Shown piece by piece: positions 9,310 through 17,176 of a DNA stretch of 38,979 nt. Source of the DNA: Bacteriovoracaceae bacterium (lineage in GTDB: Bacteria; Bdellovibrionota; Bacteriovoracia; Bacteriovoracales; Bacteriovoracaceae); NCBI GenBank assembly GCA_028101965.1, contig JAOHMI010000020.1, forward strand, positions 1 through 38,979. The letters run 5' to 3'. Below the pieces are notes generated by a model. It saw nothing but the letters and a program-made list of their open reading frames with translations. It was not told where the DNA came from and searched no databases. Numbering within the stretch: position 1 is the stretch's first letter; the number at the start of each line of letters is the position of its first letter. The translations under genes and the position numbers were made by a program.

Positions 9310-11763
9310 ATGAGTAAAAAAGTTAAAATTCTCGGTTTTCTATTTGGATTGTTCTTAGTTTGTCTAGGAGGAGTTTATTTCTATGTCTCAACGGTTATAA
9401 AACCTGAATTAATAAAGCAAAAATTGATAGAAGTTGTCGAAAGTGAGCTTCCTGAGACTAAACTAGAAATTAATGAAATTGATTATTCAATCTTTCCAAC
9501 GATCAAGGTTAATCTCAAAGATTTTAATTTAACCCTAAAAAAATCAGGAGAGAAACTATTTAATGTTCATGAAGTAAACGTAAGCATTCCAATTCTGGCG
9601 ATTTTGACCAATGGAGGGAATCTTGAAGTGAATGTTTCTTCCCCGGAAATGCACTATAAGCAACTTTCTCAAAAATCAGATAATTGGTCTTTGGCACTAA
9701 AAAGAAAAGATAAAGTTGACACAAACCAAACTATAACTTCTGACTCAAATAATGATTCGGAGAAGAAAGACTCTTCCAATTCACAAAGTGAAGATGATGG
9801 GAAGTTTGAATTACCTCCTTTGATAAAGAAATCTAAAATAAACGTTCGTTTTGATGATATCCAACTTTTTTATACTCCTTTAAAACAAAAATCTTCCACC
9901 GTAAATATTTCGAAATTTTTGGTAAAGGATATTAATCTTGAAAGCACGACCGCTTTTGAAATTGCTTCAGATATCAATTTTAATTTATCAGATTCTCAAA
10001 TGCTTAAAACCTCTCTTCTTGTTATAGGGCAGGTTGATATTCCTCAATTCTTAAAGAAGAAAATTATTGAGACTTCAATCAAAGTGGATATATCAAAAAC
10101 GAGTCTGACTGGTTTGGAGTTTAAGATTCCGAATGTTAAGCAGAATATTAAATTAAAAATTAATCCTGATGGATCTATTTTTGCTGATATTAAATCAAGC
10201 CTCGATGACTTACTTGATTTAAAATTTAACGTCGATTTAAAAAATAAAAATGTCGAAGTTAGAGACTTTTCTTCATCTCTTCACTTGAACAAAGTAGCAG
10301 GATATTTACCACCCGAGATGGTAGAGCAATTAAAACAAATTAACTTTCAAGGTTCAGTGATACAAACGAAAGGTAGTGTTCAAGTGAACCTTGAGCCCAT
10401 GAAAATAAATCCTAATTTAAAGATTGAAATGACGAAACCGGTTTTACTCGAAAACATTATGGGACAAAAATTCTCTAACTCACTAATGGTGAGTTTGAAA
10501 GGAAAAAATGTAGTGTCTGAAGTTAAAACTGAAGGATTTGAAGGTGTCATCATAACTAAAGTTAGTACAGAGGTTGACCCTTTAAATCAAAGCTTCGAAT
10601 TAGATAAGCTTTCACCCATACTTGTAGATATTGATGGATCAAACCTACGATTAAGAAAGGTCTTTATTCAAAAAATGCTTTATGGCGGAAAGAAGGGCGC
10701 AGGAAAAGCTCAAGAGAAGTCATCTGGTAATAATCAAGCTGGTTCAGACAATACGACACCGGCCCCGATTGATAACACTCCTGGAGAGAAAATTAGTCTT
10801 CCAAAAATAACGACAAATATAAAATTTAATCAGTTTTTTATAGGAGATGAGCTATTTAACTTGGATGCTAAAATTTTAGCTAATAAAAATAAAGCAAACT
10901 CTGAATTCTTTAATTTTGGAATAGGTGCAGGGAAGGGGTCAGTTGGTTTTAATACTCTTATTAAAGATACTAAAAATATAGATAGTGACTTCAAAGTAAA
11001 CCTTAAGAATATTAACTTTAACTCTTTTGGAGCATTTTTACCCCCTATGCTGGGTGGTGTTTCTGGGTTTTTCCATGGACAAATTGATGGGAAGGTTCAA
11101 TTAATGAGCTCTGGGTTAAGATATAATATTAATTCAGATGTAAGCGCTGTTAAGGGTGCATTTAAGGATCTAGATTTAGCTCAATTTATTATGCCATTGA
11201 TTGATAAAGTTGATTTACTTAAAGGTAAGGTTAAAAAGGAAGATCTAATTCTATCTGATAAATTTGATACTTTTGCTTTTAAAGGAAATGCTTCTGAAAA
11301 AAGAATTAAAATCGAAAAATTAGAGTTTATTGGTCCTCCTAAAACTTTAGAGGTTAAAGGTAAAGGTAAGGTTTCTATGAAAGAAACGGATCCTTCGCTA
11401 GTTGACTTAGAATATAAAGATAAGACCGGTCAATTAACTCCGCATCTTAAAGCAGTAGGTAAAGATACACTACCGATTAGGTTAATTGGGAATGGTTTTG
11501 TTATCTTACCAGATCATAACTATACAATTGATAAACTTGCAGGTGAATTTCTAAAAAATCAATTTAAAGCCAAGAAGAAAGAAGCTGAAGCGAAATTAAA
11601 AGCAGCTGCAGCAAAGAAGAAAAAAGAGCTAGAGCGAAAAGCTAAAAAAGCAGCTGATAAGAAGAAAAAAGAGCTAGAGCGAAAAGCTAAAAAAGCGGCT
11701 AAGAAAGAGAAGAAAAAGTTAGAAGATAAAGCTAAAAAAGCCCTTAAGGGTTTATTTAAATAA
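9310..11763 (+). CDS. AsmA-like inner-membrane-anchored envelope protein with Lys/Ala-rich tail
   Basis: One N-terminal membrane anchor (about residues 7-28) is followed by a long, beta-rich periplasmic body. The first section (ELIKQKLIEVVESELP, then LEINEIDYSIFPTIKVNLKD) is the classic AsmA N-terminal pattern. The part near residues 570-740 resembles the AsmA C-terminal domain (NINFNSFGAFLPP, GGVSGFFHGQIDGKVQL, FKGNASEKRIKIEKL). AsmA-family proteins are linked to outer-membrane assembly and lipid transport between the membranes. A Ser/Asp/Asn-rich linker lies near 140-165 and a Gly/Asn/Thr linker near 460-490. The last 60 or so residues are almost only Lys, Ala, Glu and Leu, and are partly encoded by a 45-base tandem repeat. 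It lies 57 bases after pcrA and could share its transcript. Confidence 0.75.
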   Translation: MSKKVKILGFLFGLFLVCLGGVYFYVSTVIKPELIKQKLIEVVESELPETKLEINEIDYSIFPTIKVNLKDFNLTLKKSGEKLFNVHEVNVSIPILAILTNGGNLEVNVSSPEMHYKQLSQKSDNWSLALKRKDKVDTNQTITSDSNNDSEKKDSSNSQSEDDGKFELPPLIKKSKINVRFDDIQLFYTPLKQKSSTVNISKFLVKDINLESTTAFEIASDINFNLSDSQMLKTSLLVIGQVDIPQFLKKKIIETSIKVDISKTSLTGLEFKIPNVKQNIKLKINPDGSIFADIKSSLDDLLDLKFNVDLKNKNVEVRDFSSSLHLNKVAGYLPPEMVEQLKQINFQGSVIQTKGSVQVNLEPMKINPNLKIEMTKPVLLENIMGQKFSNSLMVSLKGKNVVSEVKTEGFEGVIITKVSTEVDPLNQSFELDKLSPILVDIDGSNLRLRKVFIQKMLYGGKKGAGKAQEKSSGNNQAGSDNTTPAPIDNTPGEKISLPKITTNIKFNQFFIGDELFNLDAKILANKNKANSEFFNFGIGAGKGSVGFNTLIKDTKNIDSDFKVNLKNINFNSFGAFLPPMLGGVSGFFHGQIDGKVQLMSSGLRYNINSDVSAVKGAFKDLDLAQFIMPLIDKVDLLKGKVKKEDLILSDKFDTFAFKGNASEKRIKIEKLEFIGPPKTLEVKGKGKVSMKETDPSLVDLEYKDKTGQLTPHLKAVGKDTLPIRLIGNGFVILPDHNYTIDKLAGEFLKNQFKAKKKEAEAKLKAAAAKKKKELERKAKKAADKKKKELERKAKKAAKKEKKKLEDKAKKALKGLFK
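11614..11700 (+). repeat. 45-base-period tandem repeat in the 3' end of the AsmA-like gene
   Basis: Two 42-base units (11614-11655 and 11659-11700) differ by one base (GCA versus GCG) and are separated by one GAT codon. Each encodes KKKKELERKAKKAA. A third, degraded unit follows at 11701-11742. The near identity points to recent duplication and a length-variable tail. Confidence 0.9.
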
Positions 11764-11772
11764 ATTTTTCTT
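11741..11772 (+). terminator. Stacked palindromes and T-rich run at the end of the AsmA-like gene
   Basis: CCCTTAAGGG (11741-11750) is followed at once by TTTATTTAAATAAA (11751-11764), which spans the stop codon, then by TTTTTC and a longer T-run near 11791. The stems are AU-rich or short, so this is only a possible terminator before mtnA. Confidence 0.25.
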
Positions 11773-11851
11773 TTCATTCTTCTTCTAGTTTTTTTTTTAT
11801 CACGAGCGTGGTAGATCTGTAATTGTAGTCATCTAAATCAAAGGTCGTTTT

Positions 11852-12904
11852 ATGAATCGAAATGAAATAATTTCTTTTAGTAATGGTAAGTTAAGTTTAA
11901 TTGATCAAAGGTTTTTACCACATAGCAAAAGTACATTTGTTTGTGGTAATATTGAAGACTGTCATTATGCGATCAAGGCAATGGTAACGAGAGGTGCCCC
12001 GCTTATTGGTTTTACCGCTATATATTCACTTGTAGTTTTTGCCTATAATCAAGAGTCATATGATTTCGAAAAGTTTGTTCAAGCAGCAAACTACTTAAAC
12101 ACAGCGAGGCCAACTGCCGTTAATTTAGCTTTTGAATTAGATGAATCTTTAAAGTATTTATCACAGTTAAATAACCCTTCAATTACAGAGGTCAGAGATA
12201 AATTATCGCAATTTGGCTTAAATAAAATGGATCAATTGGAAAAAGATAATACCTTTTGTGCTCAGCAAATAGAAAAAGATCTTAAAGCTCATGTGAAAGG
12301 GCGAGAAAAATACAACATTCTTACCCATTGTAATACTGGCCGATTAGCCTGTGGCGCGCTTGGAACAGCATTGGGTTCTATTGAGTATTTAGCAAAGAAT
12401 AATCTTATCAATAATGTTTTTGTTTCTGAAACACGGCCTTACTTGCAAGGTTCACGTTTGACTGCATTTGAACTGGCTGAAAATAATATTCCTCATAAAA
12501 TTATTGTTGAAGGTTCTGTGAACTATTTATTAAGAAGTCGACAAATAGACGCAATTTTTGTTGGTGCAGATAGAATTACACTTAATGGAGATACAGCTAA
12601 TAAGGTAGGAACATCAAACTTGGGTTTAATGTCATCTTATTATGGAGTTCCTTTATATGTTGTTGCCCCAGTTTCATCATTTGATAATAAAATGTACTCA
12701 GGTGATGAAATCGAAATTGAACTTCGTCCGAAAGAAGAAATTAGTCAAATCAAAGGTGTGCAGATCTCTCCTTACGAGTCTGAAACTTTTAATCCTAGCT
12801 TTGATATAACCGATAATAAATTTATCCATGCGATTGTTAATGAAAAAGGTTTATTTCATCAACCTTTTTATCCTAAACTTAATAAGATTTTAAATAATGT
12901 ATAG
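11852..12904 (+). CDS. mtnA: Methylthioribose-1-phosphate isomerase (eIF2B-alpha/MtnA family)
   Basis: It converts 5-methylthioribose-1-P to 5-methylthioribulose-1-P in methionine salvage. It belongs to the aldose-1-phosphate isomerase branch related to eIF-2B alpha. Signature segments are TRGAPLIG (46-53), NTARPTAVNL (83-92), THCNTGRLACGALGTALG (158-175), ETRPYLQGSRLTAFEL and GADRITLNGDTANKVGT. The catalytic residues known from Bacillus subtilis MtnA (Cys160, Asp240) fall here at exactly C160 and D240. The 350-residue length is normal. AAAGGT lies just before the ATG. No other salvage gene (mtnK, mtnB, mtnD, mtnN) is in the window. Related sugar-phosphate isomerases share the fold, so the substrate is probable rather than proven. 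It overlaps the next gene by eight bases. Confidence 0.9.
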   Translation: MNRNEIISFSNGKLSLIDQRFLPHSKSTFVCGNIEDCHYAIKAMVTRGAPLIGFTAIYSLVVFAYNQESYDFEKFVQAANYLNTARPTAVNLAFELDESLKYLSQLNNPSITEVRDKLSQFGLNKMDQLEKDNTFCAQQIEKDLKAHVKGREKYNILTHCNTGRLACGALGTALGSIEYLAKNNLINNVFVSETRPYLQGSRLTAFELAENNIPHKIIVEGSVNYLLRSRQIDAIFVGADRITLNGDTANKVGTSNLGLMSSYYGVPLYVVAPVSSFDNKMYSGDEIEIELRPKEEISQIKGVQISPYESETFNPSFDITDNKFIHAIVNEKGLFHQPFYPKLNKILNNV

Positions 12905-13823
12905 AGCGAGTATTGATATAGGTTCAAATTCTATCTTATTACTGATTGCAGAGGTTAAAGGTAAAAGTTGTCATCCAATATTAGAAAAAAGTTATGTTAC
13001 TAGTTTGGGTAAAGGAATCGATCAGACGAATAAATTCTCAGAAGAGAGTATGGGTGAATCATATATTGCTTTAAAAGAATATGCCTCAGATATAGAATCT
13101 CATCAAGTTCCATTAAATGAAGTTGTTGTTACAGCGACTGAGGCCAGTCGTGTTTCTACGAACGCACCTAGTTTTTATAAAAAAATATTTGATGAACTAG
13201 GTTTGCATGTGAAAATCATATCCGGGGAGGAAGAAGCTTTTTATTCAGCAAAAGGGGTATTGCTAAACTCAGAGGAGCCTAATGAGGAAGATCAATTTTT
13301 AATGGATATCGGAGGAGCTTCAACTGAGTTTATTCGATGTGAAAAAGATCCTTTCTCTCTTAAAGAAAGTATATCTTTACCTATAGGGGTCGTTCGATTA
13401 ACGGAAAAACTGGGGAAATATTATGATTATGCCATTCAAGATCTTAAGAATGAATCTGCAGATATAATTAAAAAGAGTATTCGGGGCTTTTCCTTACAAC
13501 ATTTTGTTGCTCCTAAAATAATTGGTATTGCGGGAACGATGACTTCATTGGCCATGATGAAATTAGAATTAGATGAGTTTTCAGAAGAAAAAATTAATAG
13601 CTTTGAATTGAGTTCGGAAATACTCCAAGAACTTTTACTGAAAGTTCATACATTGAATCCTGAGGAAATAAAGAAAAAATATCCAATCCTAGGAAAACGA
13701 TCAAGTACTATTGTTGCTGGAATTTTAATTTCTCTTTTTTTTAGTAATGAACTAAACTGTGACACATATGTTGTTTCAACTCGAGGATTGAGGTATGGGA
13801 CAATTCTAGGCTTAAGAGCCTAG
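12897..13823 (+). CDS. Ppx/GppA-family phosphatase
   Basis: This is a member of the ASKHA-fold exopolyphosphatase / guanosine pentaphosphatase family. The N-terminal phosphate loop IDIGSNSILLLIAEV, TATEASRVSTNAPSF, SGEEEAFYSAKGV with the catalytic Glu region, the second phosphate loop MDIGGASTEF, the adenosine-type loop GIAGTMTSLAMM and the C-terminal STRGLRYG are all present. At 308 residues it is the short two-domain form without a C-terminal HD-like domain. Such forms include polyphosphatases and pppGpp hydrolases, which sequence alone does not separate. The ATG lies inside the end of mtnA (overlap 12897-12904), so translation is probably coupled, and the CNB-domain gene follows after 21 bases. 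Confidence 0.88.
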   Translation: MYRASIDIGSNSILLLIAEVKGKSCHPILEKSYVTSLGKGIDQTNKFSEESMGESYIALKEYASDIESHQVPLNEVVVTATEASRVSTNAPSFYKKIFDELGLHVKIISGEEEAFYSAKGVLLNSEEPNEEDQFLMDIGGASTEFIRCEKDPFSLKESISLPIGVVRLTEKLGKYYDYAIQDLKNESADIIKKSIRGFSLQHFVAPKIIGIAGTMTSLAMMKLELDEFSEEKINSFELSSEILQELLLKVHTLNPEEIKKKYPILGKRSSTIVAGILISLFFSNELNCDTYVVSTRGLRYGTILGLRA

Positions 13824-13844
13824 GATAACTAAGGAGAGTTTGTT

Positions 13845-14309
13845 ATGGCCGAGATCGAATTATCATTTGGTGGCGGGAACAACAATAATAATGTAGTTAA
13901 AAAAGGTGAGTTCTTATTTATTCAAGGTGAAAAAGTTTCTTCATTTTTCCTCGTAAAGCGTGGAGAAATCTGTCTATTTAAAACAAATGAAAAAAAAATT
14001 ATTCCAGTTGGATATGAAAAGTCGAAAGGGATCGTAGGAGCAGATTGCGTTCTTACCAGCGATGAATATTTTTATACTGCTTTGGCCATGGAGGATTCCT
14101 CCGTGGTGGAAATTAATCGAAATGAGATTATGCAGTACCTAGCTTATAAGGATGATTGGGTTCGAAAACTTCTCATTGATCTTTCAGGTAAAATTGATCA
14201 TACCATGAATATCGTTAGTGAGCATAAACTTGTTGACCCGTCTTTATTCGGAGACCAAGACTTTAATCAAGAAATTGAGCGGCAAATTCGAATTTTGTTG
14301 GAAGAGTAA
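13845..14309 (+). CDS. Stand-alone cyclic-nucleotide-binding-like domain protein
   Basis: This small protein of 154 residues has a beta-roll of the cNMP-binding type: KKGEFLFIQGEKVSSFFLVKRGEI, a middle glycine turn (KGIVGADCVL) and the closing strand SSVVEINRNEIMQYL. There is no helix-turn-helix after the roll, so it is not a CRP/FNR transcription factor. The canonical phosphate-binding pattern (GE...RAA) is not clear; the corresponding region reads SDEYFYTALAME, so nucleotide binding is uncertain. A Gly/Asn stretch (GGGNNNNN) near the N-terminus is low complexity. AAGGAG lies upstream of the ATG. It is the third gene of the mtnA/Ppx unit. It might be a regulatory subunit or sensor, but its partner is unknown. 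Confidence 0.75.
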   Translation: MAEIELSFGGGNNNNNVVKKGEFLFIQGEKVSSFFLVKRGEICLFKTNEKKIIPVGYEKSKGIVGADCVLTSDEYFYTALAMEDSSVVEINRNEIMQYLAYKDDWVRKLLIDLSGKIDHTMNIVSEHKLVDPSLFGDQDFNQEIERQIRILLEE

Positions 14310-14328
14310 ATCTTTGTAATTAGACCTT

Positions 14329-14340
14329 TTAGAATTCTAA
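14329..14340. other. Perfect 12-base palindrome TTAGAATTCTAA
   Basis: It lies in the 157-base gap between the CNB-domain gene and the lipoprotein gene. It has no T-run after it, so it is not an intrinsic terminator. It may be an operator or chance. Confidence 0.25.
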
Positions 14341-14466
14341 TCACATTCATTAACTATAGAATGATGATATGAATAATATACGACAGTTTTATTCTCATAA
14401 GTTCTATTTTTTATACAAATTATGACTCATATGATACCGGTGGAGTAAATTTTCAAAGGAGAAAAA

Positions 14467-14955
14467 ATGAGATTGTTGTGTCTTTTATTTATTACAGTTT
14501 TCTTGCATTCATGTGTGGATACTTTTCAAACAAGTTTATGTGAAAAACATATTCAAGCTGATTACTTAGTTGGAGAATATGATGTTGAAGTTCTAGGAGA
14601 AAAAAGTGGGGCTAAAATTGAAAAAACAAATTCCGGTTATGAGTTTGTATCTTTAGACGAAGAAGAAGATGAAACTTTATCATTTAATGTTTGTAAAATT
14701 GGTAAGCATCTTTATATGGAGACTGATGTAAATAATCTTGTTCAATTATTTAAAACTGACGAAAAGTCCTATCTTCTCGGTGGTGTAACCATTAATGAGG
14801 AAGTTCTAAATGAATTAGGAATTAAATTTACTAAAGAAGAAGATGATGATTTTGGAATGGAATCTAAAATTATAGAAAATGTTAAATCAGACAGAGAGAA
14901 TTTAATTAACAACTTTACTATTAGTTCACTTCGATTAACTATTTCAAAAAAGTAA
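14467..14955 (+). CDS. Small lipoprotein of unknown function
   Basis: This is a 162-residue protein with a short positive N-terminus, a hydrophobic core and a lipobox-like LHSC ending at C16 (MRLLCLLFITVFLHSC). It should be lipid-modified and attached to a membrane. The mature part is acidic, with Asp/Glu clusters (SLDEEEDETL, TKEEDDDFGMES), and contains two cysteines (C25, C76) that could pair. I recognise no domain. CAAAGGAG precedes the ATG. It has its own space upstream (157 bases) and ends at a strong bidirectional terminator, so it is likely monocistronic. The export call is good; the function is unknown. Confidence 0.8.
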   Translation: MRLLCLLFITVFLHSCVDTFQTSLCEKHIQADYLVGEYDVEVLGEKSGAKIEKTNSGYEFVSLDEEEDETLSFNVCKIGKHLYMETDVNNLVQLFKTDEKSYLLGGVTINEEVLNELGIKFTKEEDDDFGMESKIIENVKSDRENLINNFTISSLRLTISKK

Positions 14956-14962
14956 AAAACTG

Positions 14963-14991
14963 TAGGGATAAGAGCTAAGCGCTTATCCCTA
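14963..14991. terminator. Bidirectional intrinsic terminator
   Basis: A perfect 10-bp stem (TAGGGATAAG at 14963-14972 with CTTATCCCTA at 14982-14991) encloses a nine-base loop. T-rich sequence follows on the plus strand, and on the minus strand the stem is followed by CAGTTTTTTACT. It sits between two convergent genes and should stop transcription both ways. Confidence 0.88.
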
Positions 14992-14999
14992 TATATTTT

Positions 15000-15944
15000 T
15001 TATAGTTTGAAGTTTTGTAACTCACCTCTAAAGAGAGCGTTGAGAAAACCACTTAAAACACCTGTATCAATTCCAGCTGTAATATTGAAGCTACATCCAC
15101 CTGTGTAATCAGTATTTTCTAATATATCGTCAATTTTATAATATCTCATTCCTGCACTAACATTTCCTAATCCAAGAATAAAAGAAGACTTAAAACCAAC
15201 TTCAAAATATTTTTGTTTGTAGTTGAACGAATTGTTACTCTCTCCATTAATATAAGGACCAGCAGCATTGGAATTTCCAAAGGTAAAAGGATAAGCAATA
15301 AATCCTGCTGAATATATTCTTGAAGTTGTAATATCGTTTTTCATAAAACTGGCTTGAGCGTTCGCAAAAATTTTACCAGAGTGAGGATGACTATTCTTTC
15401 GATTTTCCCAAGCTTGGTTGATATGATTTACTGTGAAGCCGTATCGAAATCCGCTTGTTGAGTTAGAATAGTCTCTGTTCGTTGCAGCTTGATCAGTGTA
15501 CCCGTCTGTTCCCCAAGAAAGATCACAAGATACAGTGGTTAACTGTTTTTCATCGTGACTGATTGTGTACCCCACGTTTCCACCAAGATTAGACGCTCTA
15601 CGATCGAGTGTGTAGCTTGGGTCAGTTGGGCTTGGAGTAGTCGAGCTAGATTCATTTATTGTAATTCCGTAAACAAAGTTTAAGTATTTTTTATTGTCGG
15701 CTTTTCTTCCAGCCAGAATGTTGATCCCCATAAATCGATTTTTGAATTGACCACCATTTCGATCGTTTAAGTAAGACCAATTATAGGGTCCTTTTGCCAG
15801 GACGAAATAATCATCTCTTCCACTTTCTTCACTCATATCATAGAATTCAAATGAGCTGCCTGGAGGTTGCAAGCCAATTTGAGAATGAGCATAATGTGCA
15901 TTTATTAATAAAACAAATAATACAAAAGTAATTTTGAAATTCAT
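15000..15944 (-). CDS. Exported protein, probably outer-membrane beta-barrel, function unknown
   Basis: The frame is open to 15998, but the ATG at 15944 opens a clear signal peptide (MNFKITFVLFVLLINAHYAHS, cleavage probably before QIGLQ) and has CGGGAG in the right position. The product is then 314 residues. The mature part shows alternating polar/aromatic strands and Gly turns, such as FRYGFTVNHINQ, SAGFIAYPFTFG, YFEVGFKSSFILG and NVSAGMRYYKI. It lacks long hydrophobic helices, which is typical of outer-membrane barrels. The last residue is Leu rather than the usual Phe (NFKL), which weakens the call slightly. I recognise no named family. It is probably transcribed alone from the 243-base gap 15945-16187. 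Confidence 0.68.
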   Translation of the reverse strand: MNFKITFVLFVLLINAHYAHSQIGLQPPGSSFEFYDMSEESGRDDYFVLAKGPYNWSYLNDRNGGQFKNRFMGINILAGRKADNKKYLNFVYGITINESSSTTPSPTDPSYTLDRRASNLGGNVGYTISHDEKQLTTVSCDLSWGTDGYTDQAATNRDYSNSTSGFRYGFTVNHINQAWENRKNSHPHSGKIFANAQASFMKNDITTSRIYSAGFIAYPFTFGNSNAAGPYINGESNNSFNYKQKYFEVGFKSSFILGLGNVSAGMRYYKIDDILENTDYTGGCSFNITAGIDTGVLSGFLNALFRGELQNFKL

Positions 15945-16187
15945 GTTTAGCTCCCGATTTTTAATTGTCGGAAACGTATCTTTAAAGTCGAATTTCACAA
16001 GAAAATATAGTGTATTGTGAAAAAAGTAATAACTGAAAATTGTACACTGGTTAATGAGGTTCCTAAAATCATAGGTTTAAGAATTTGAAGTTAGAGGATT
16101 TACCAAGCGGCAAGAATGATAAGATTCATTTTACAGTAAATGGGTTGGATATTGGTCGCAAAAAACAACATTTATTTTTTTCTGAAT

Positions 16188-16661
16188 TTAATTAAAATTA
16201 ATTAATCGGCGTTTTTTTAGTTCAATCGCAACTTCTAAAACCTTCTCTTGAGCACGATTAATCTGCTCCTTTCTATCATATAGATTTTGTTGCAATAAAG
16301 AGAAGGCTTTTTGGGCTTTTGTTTTAGTAATTCCCGATAAAACTCTCTTTTGGAATCGTGTTGAAGAATAATATAATGCAAGTCCAGTTAGAGTTGGATC
16401 AAGCATTTCAAATAAACGATTTATATCATGGTCACTAAGTAGGTCGAGTGAAGCAAAATTTAAAGAATGATCTTCTAGGTCCCTCGTAAGGGATGAGTTT
16501 CTAACTTGCATATTCCTCAGAAGAGTCTTCTTTGTGCTTGGATCGAGTGCTCTTAATAAATCGATAATTTGTTTTCTTCCATTCAAATAAACTCCTCTTT
16601 GACTAGAGGTCGTTTCATTATCTAAGTTTTTTTGCAGGTTTTGATTTTCATTTTGTATCAT
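16188..16661 (-). CDS. Truncated FliG-like protein (middle hinge and C-terminal domain only)
   Basis: The 157 residues follow the layout of the last half of the flagellar rotor protein FliG. Residues 27-63 (NGRKQIIDLLRALDPSTKK) correspond to the GG..aaeiLN.ld...e part. Residues 69-110 (FASLDLLSDHDINRLFEMLD) correspond to FEDL..LDDR.IQ.LL.EVD. Residues 134-157 (INRAQEKVLEVAIELKKRRL) correspond to the final V..AQ..I...ar.L...G.I. The spacing is kept throughout. Missing are the N-terminal FliF-binding domain and the first part of the middle domain with its EHPQ motif. The acidic pair that generates torque in FliG is also not kept: that region reads SLLQQNLYDRK. It is therefore unlikely to be the working rotor FliG. 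It follows the coiled-coil gene by 28 bases on the same strand. The homology is my own alignment from memory. Confidence 0.6.
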   Translation of the reverse strand: MIQNENQNLQKNLDNETTSSQRGVYLNGRKQIIDLLRALDPSTKKTLLRNMQVRNSSLTRDLEDHSLNFASLDLLSDHDINRLFEMLDPTLTGLALYYSSTRFQKRVLSGITKTKAQKAFSLLQQNLYDRKEQINRAQEKVLEVAIELKKRRLINFN

Positions 16662-16689
16662 GTGTTTTTATTCCTTATCTCTGAAAACT

Positions 16690-17088
16690 CTATTCTTCCA
16701 TTTGCTGTTCAGCTTTTTGTATATAAGCTTGTTGCTGTCGTTCAATTTTTTCTTTTTGACTTTCAAAGCTCTTTTCCACTTCAAAAAGTTTAGCCTCATT
16801 AGATTTCTTAAGGTCGGCTAAGAGTTCTTCATAGCGAGCATTTTCTTCTTTTATCCGCAACTTATTTCCACTTTGGATTTTAGACAATTTTTTTTCCATA
16901 TCATTTTTTTCATTAATGATTCTACGATCATAATCGCTTTTTAACCTTGCCGTATCTTTTTGATAATTTTGTTTTGCCTTTTCCACTTCGGCCATATTCT
17001 TTCGCTTGGTCTTTTTTAGCTGCTGGACATGTGTTTTTTCCAGAGCTTCCTTTGACTGGTTGTATTTTTGTACTGATACCCCATCCAT
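16690..17088 (-). CDS. Short all-coiled-coil protein, partner of the FliG-like gene
   Basis: The 132 residues are almost entirely Lys, Glu, Gln, Asp, Asn and Ala with heptad-like spacing and no proline. The protein therefore should form one long helical coiled coil from about residue 8 to 132. There is no signal peptide or membrane segment, so it is cytoplasmic. AAGGGA before the ATG supports the start. It is the first gene of a two-gene unit with the FliG-like protein. Long coiled coils of this kind resemble FliH/FliJ/YscO-type stalks in a general way, but composition alone drives such similarity and I do not claim homology. No function is recognised. Confidence 0.75.
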   Translation of the reverse strand: MDGVSVQKYNQSKEALEKTHVQQLKKTKRKNMAEVEKAKQNYQKDTARLKSDYDRRIINEKNDMEKKLSKIQSGNKLRIKEENARYEELLADLKKSNEAKLFEVEKSFESQKEKIERQQQAYIQKAEQQMEE

Positions 17089-17111
17089 TTTAGTCCCTTG
17101 TTGTATTTAGC

Positions 17112-17140
17112 GTGACCTTTTTAGCCCACTTTAATATAAT
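17112..17140 (+). promoter_or_regulatory. Sigma-70 promoter for the thiolase operon
   Basis: The -10 element TATAAT (17135-17140) is perfect. A -35 GTGACC (17112-17117, four of six) stands 17 bases upstream. It lies in the 88-base gap between the divergent coiled-coil and thiolase genes, giving a leader of about 30 bases. Confidence 0.7.
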
Positions 17141-17176
17141 ACTACCCATAAGAATTTGGTCCAAAAGGAGGCAAAA

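Noticed and set aside
11559-11777. A 72-residue Phe/Ala/Ser-rich frame on the minus strand.
   Set aside because: It is the antisense of the Lys/Ala-rich tail of the AsmA-like gene, and its composition is only the mirror of that repeat.
13845-14309. The CNB-domain protein as a CRP/FNR-type transcription factor.
   Set aside because: The protein ends shortly after the beta roll and has no helix-turn-helix.
14319-14341. The inverted repeat after the CNB-domain gene as an intrinsic terminator.
   Set aside because: No T-run follows on the plus strand.
16085-16195. A 36-codon open frame on the plus strand beginning at a TTG, protein-like at first sight.
   Set aside because: It has no ATG or GTG start, no ribosome binding site and no recognised similarity. 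It overlaps the end of the FliG-like gene on the other strand. A frame this short is plausible by chance.
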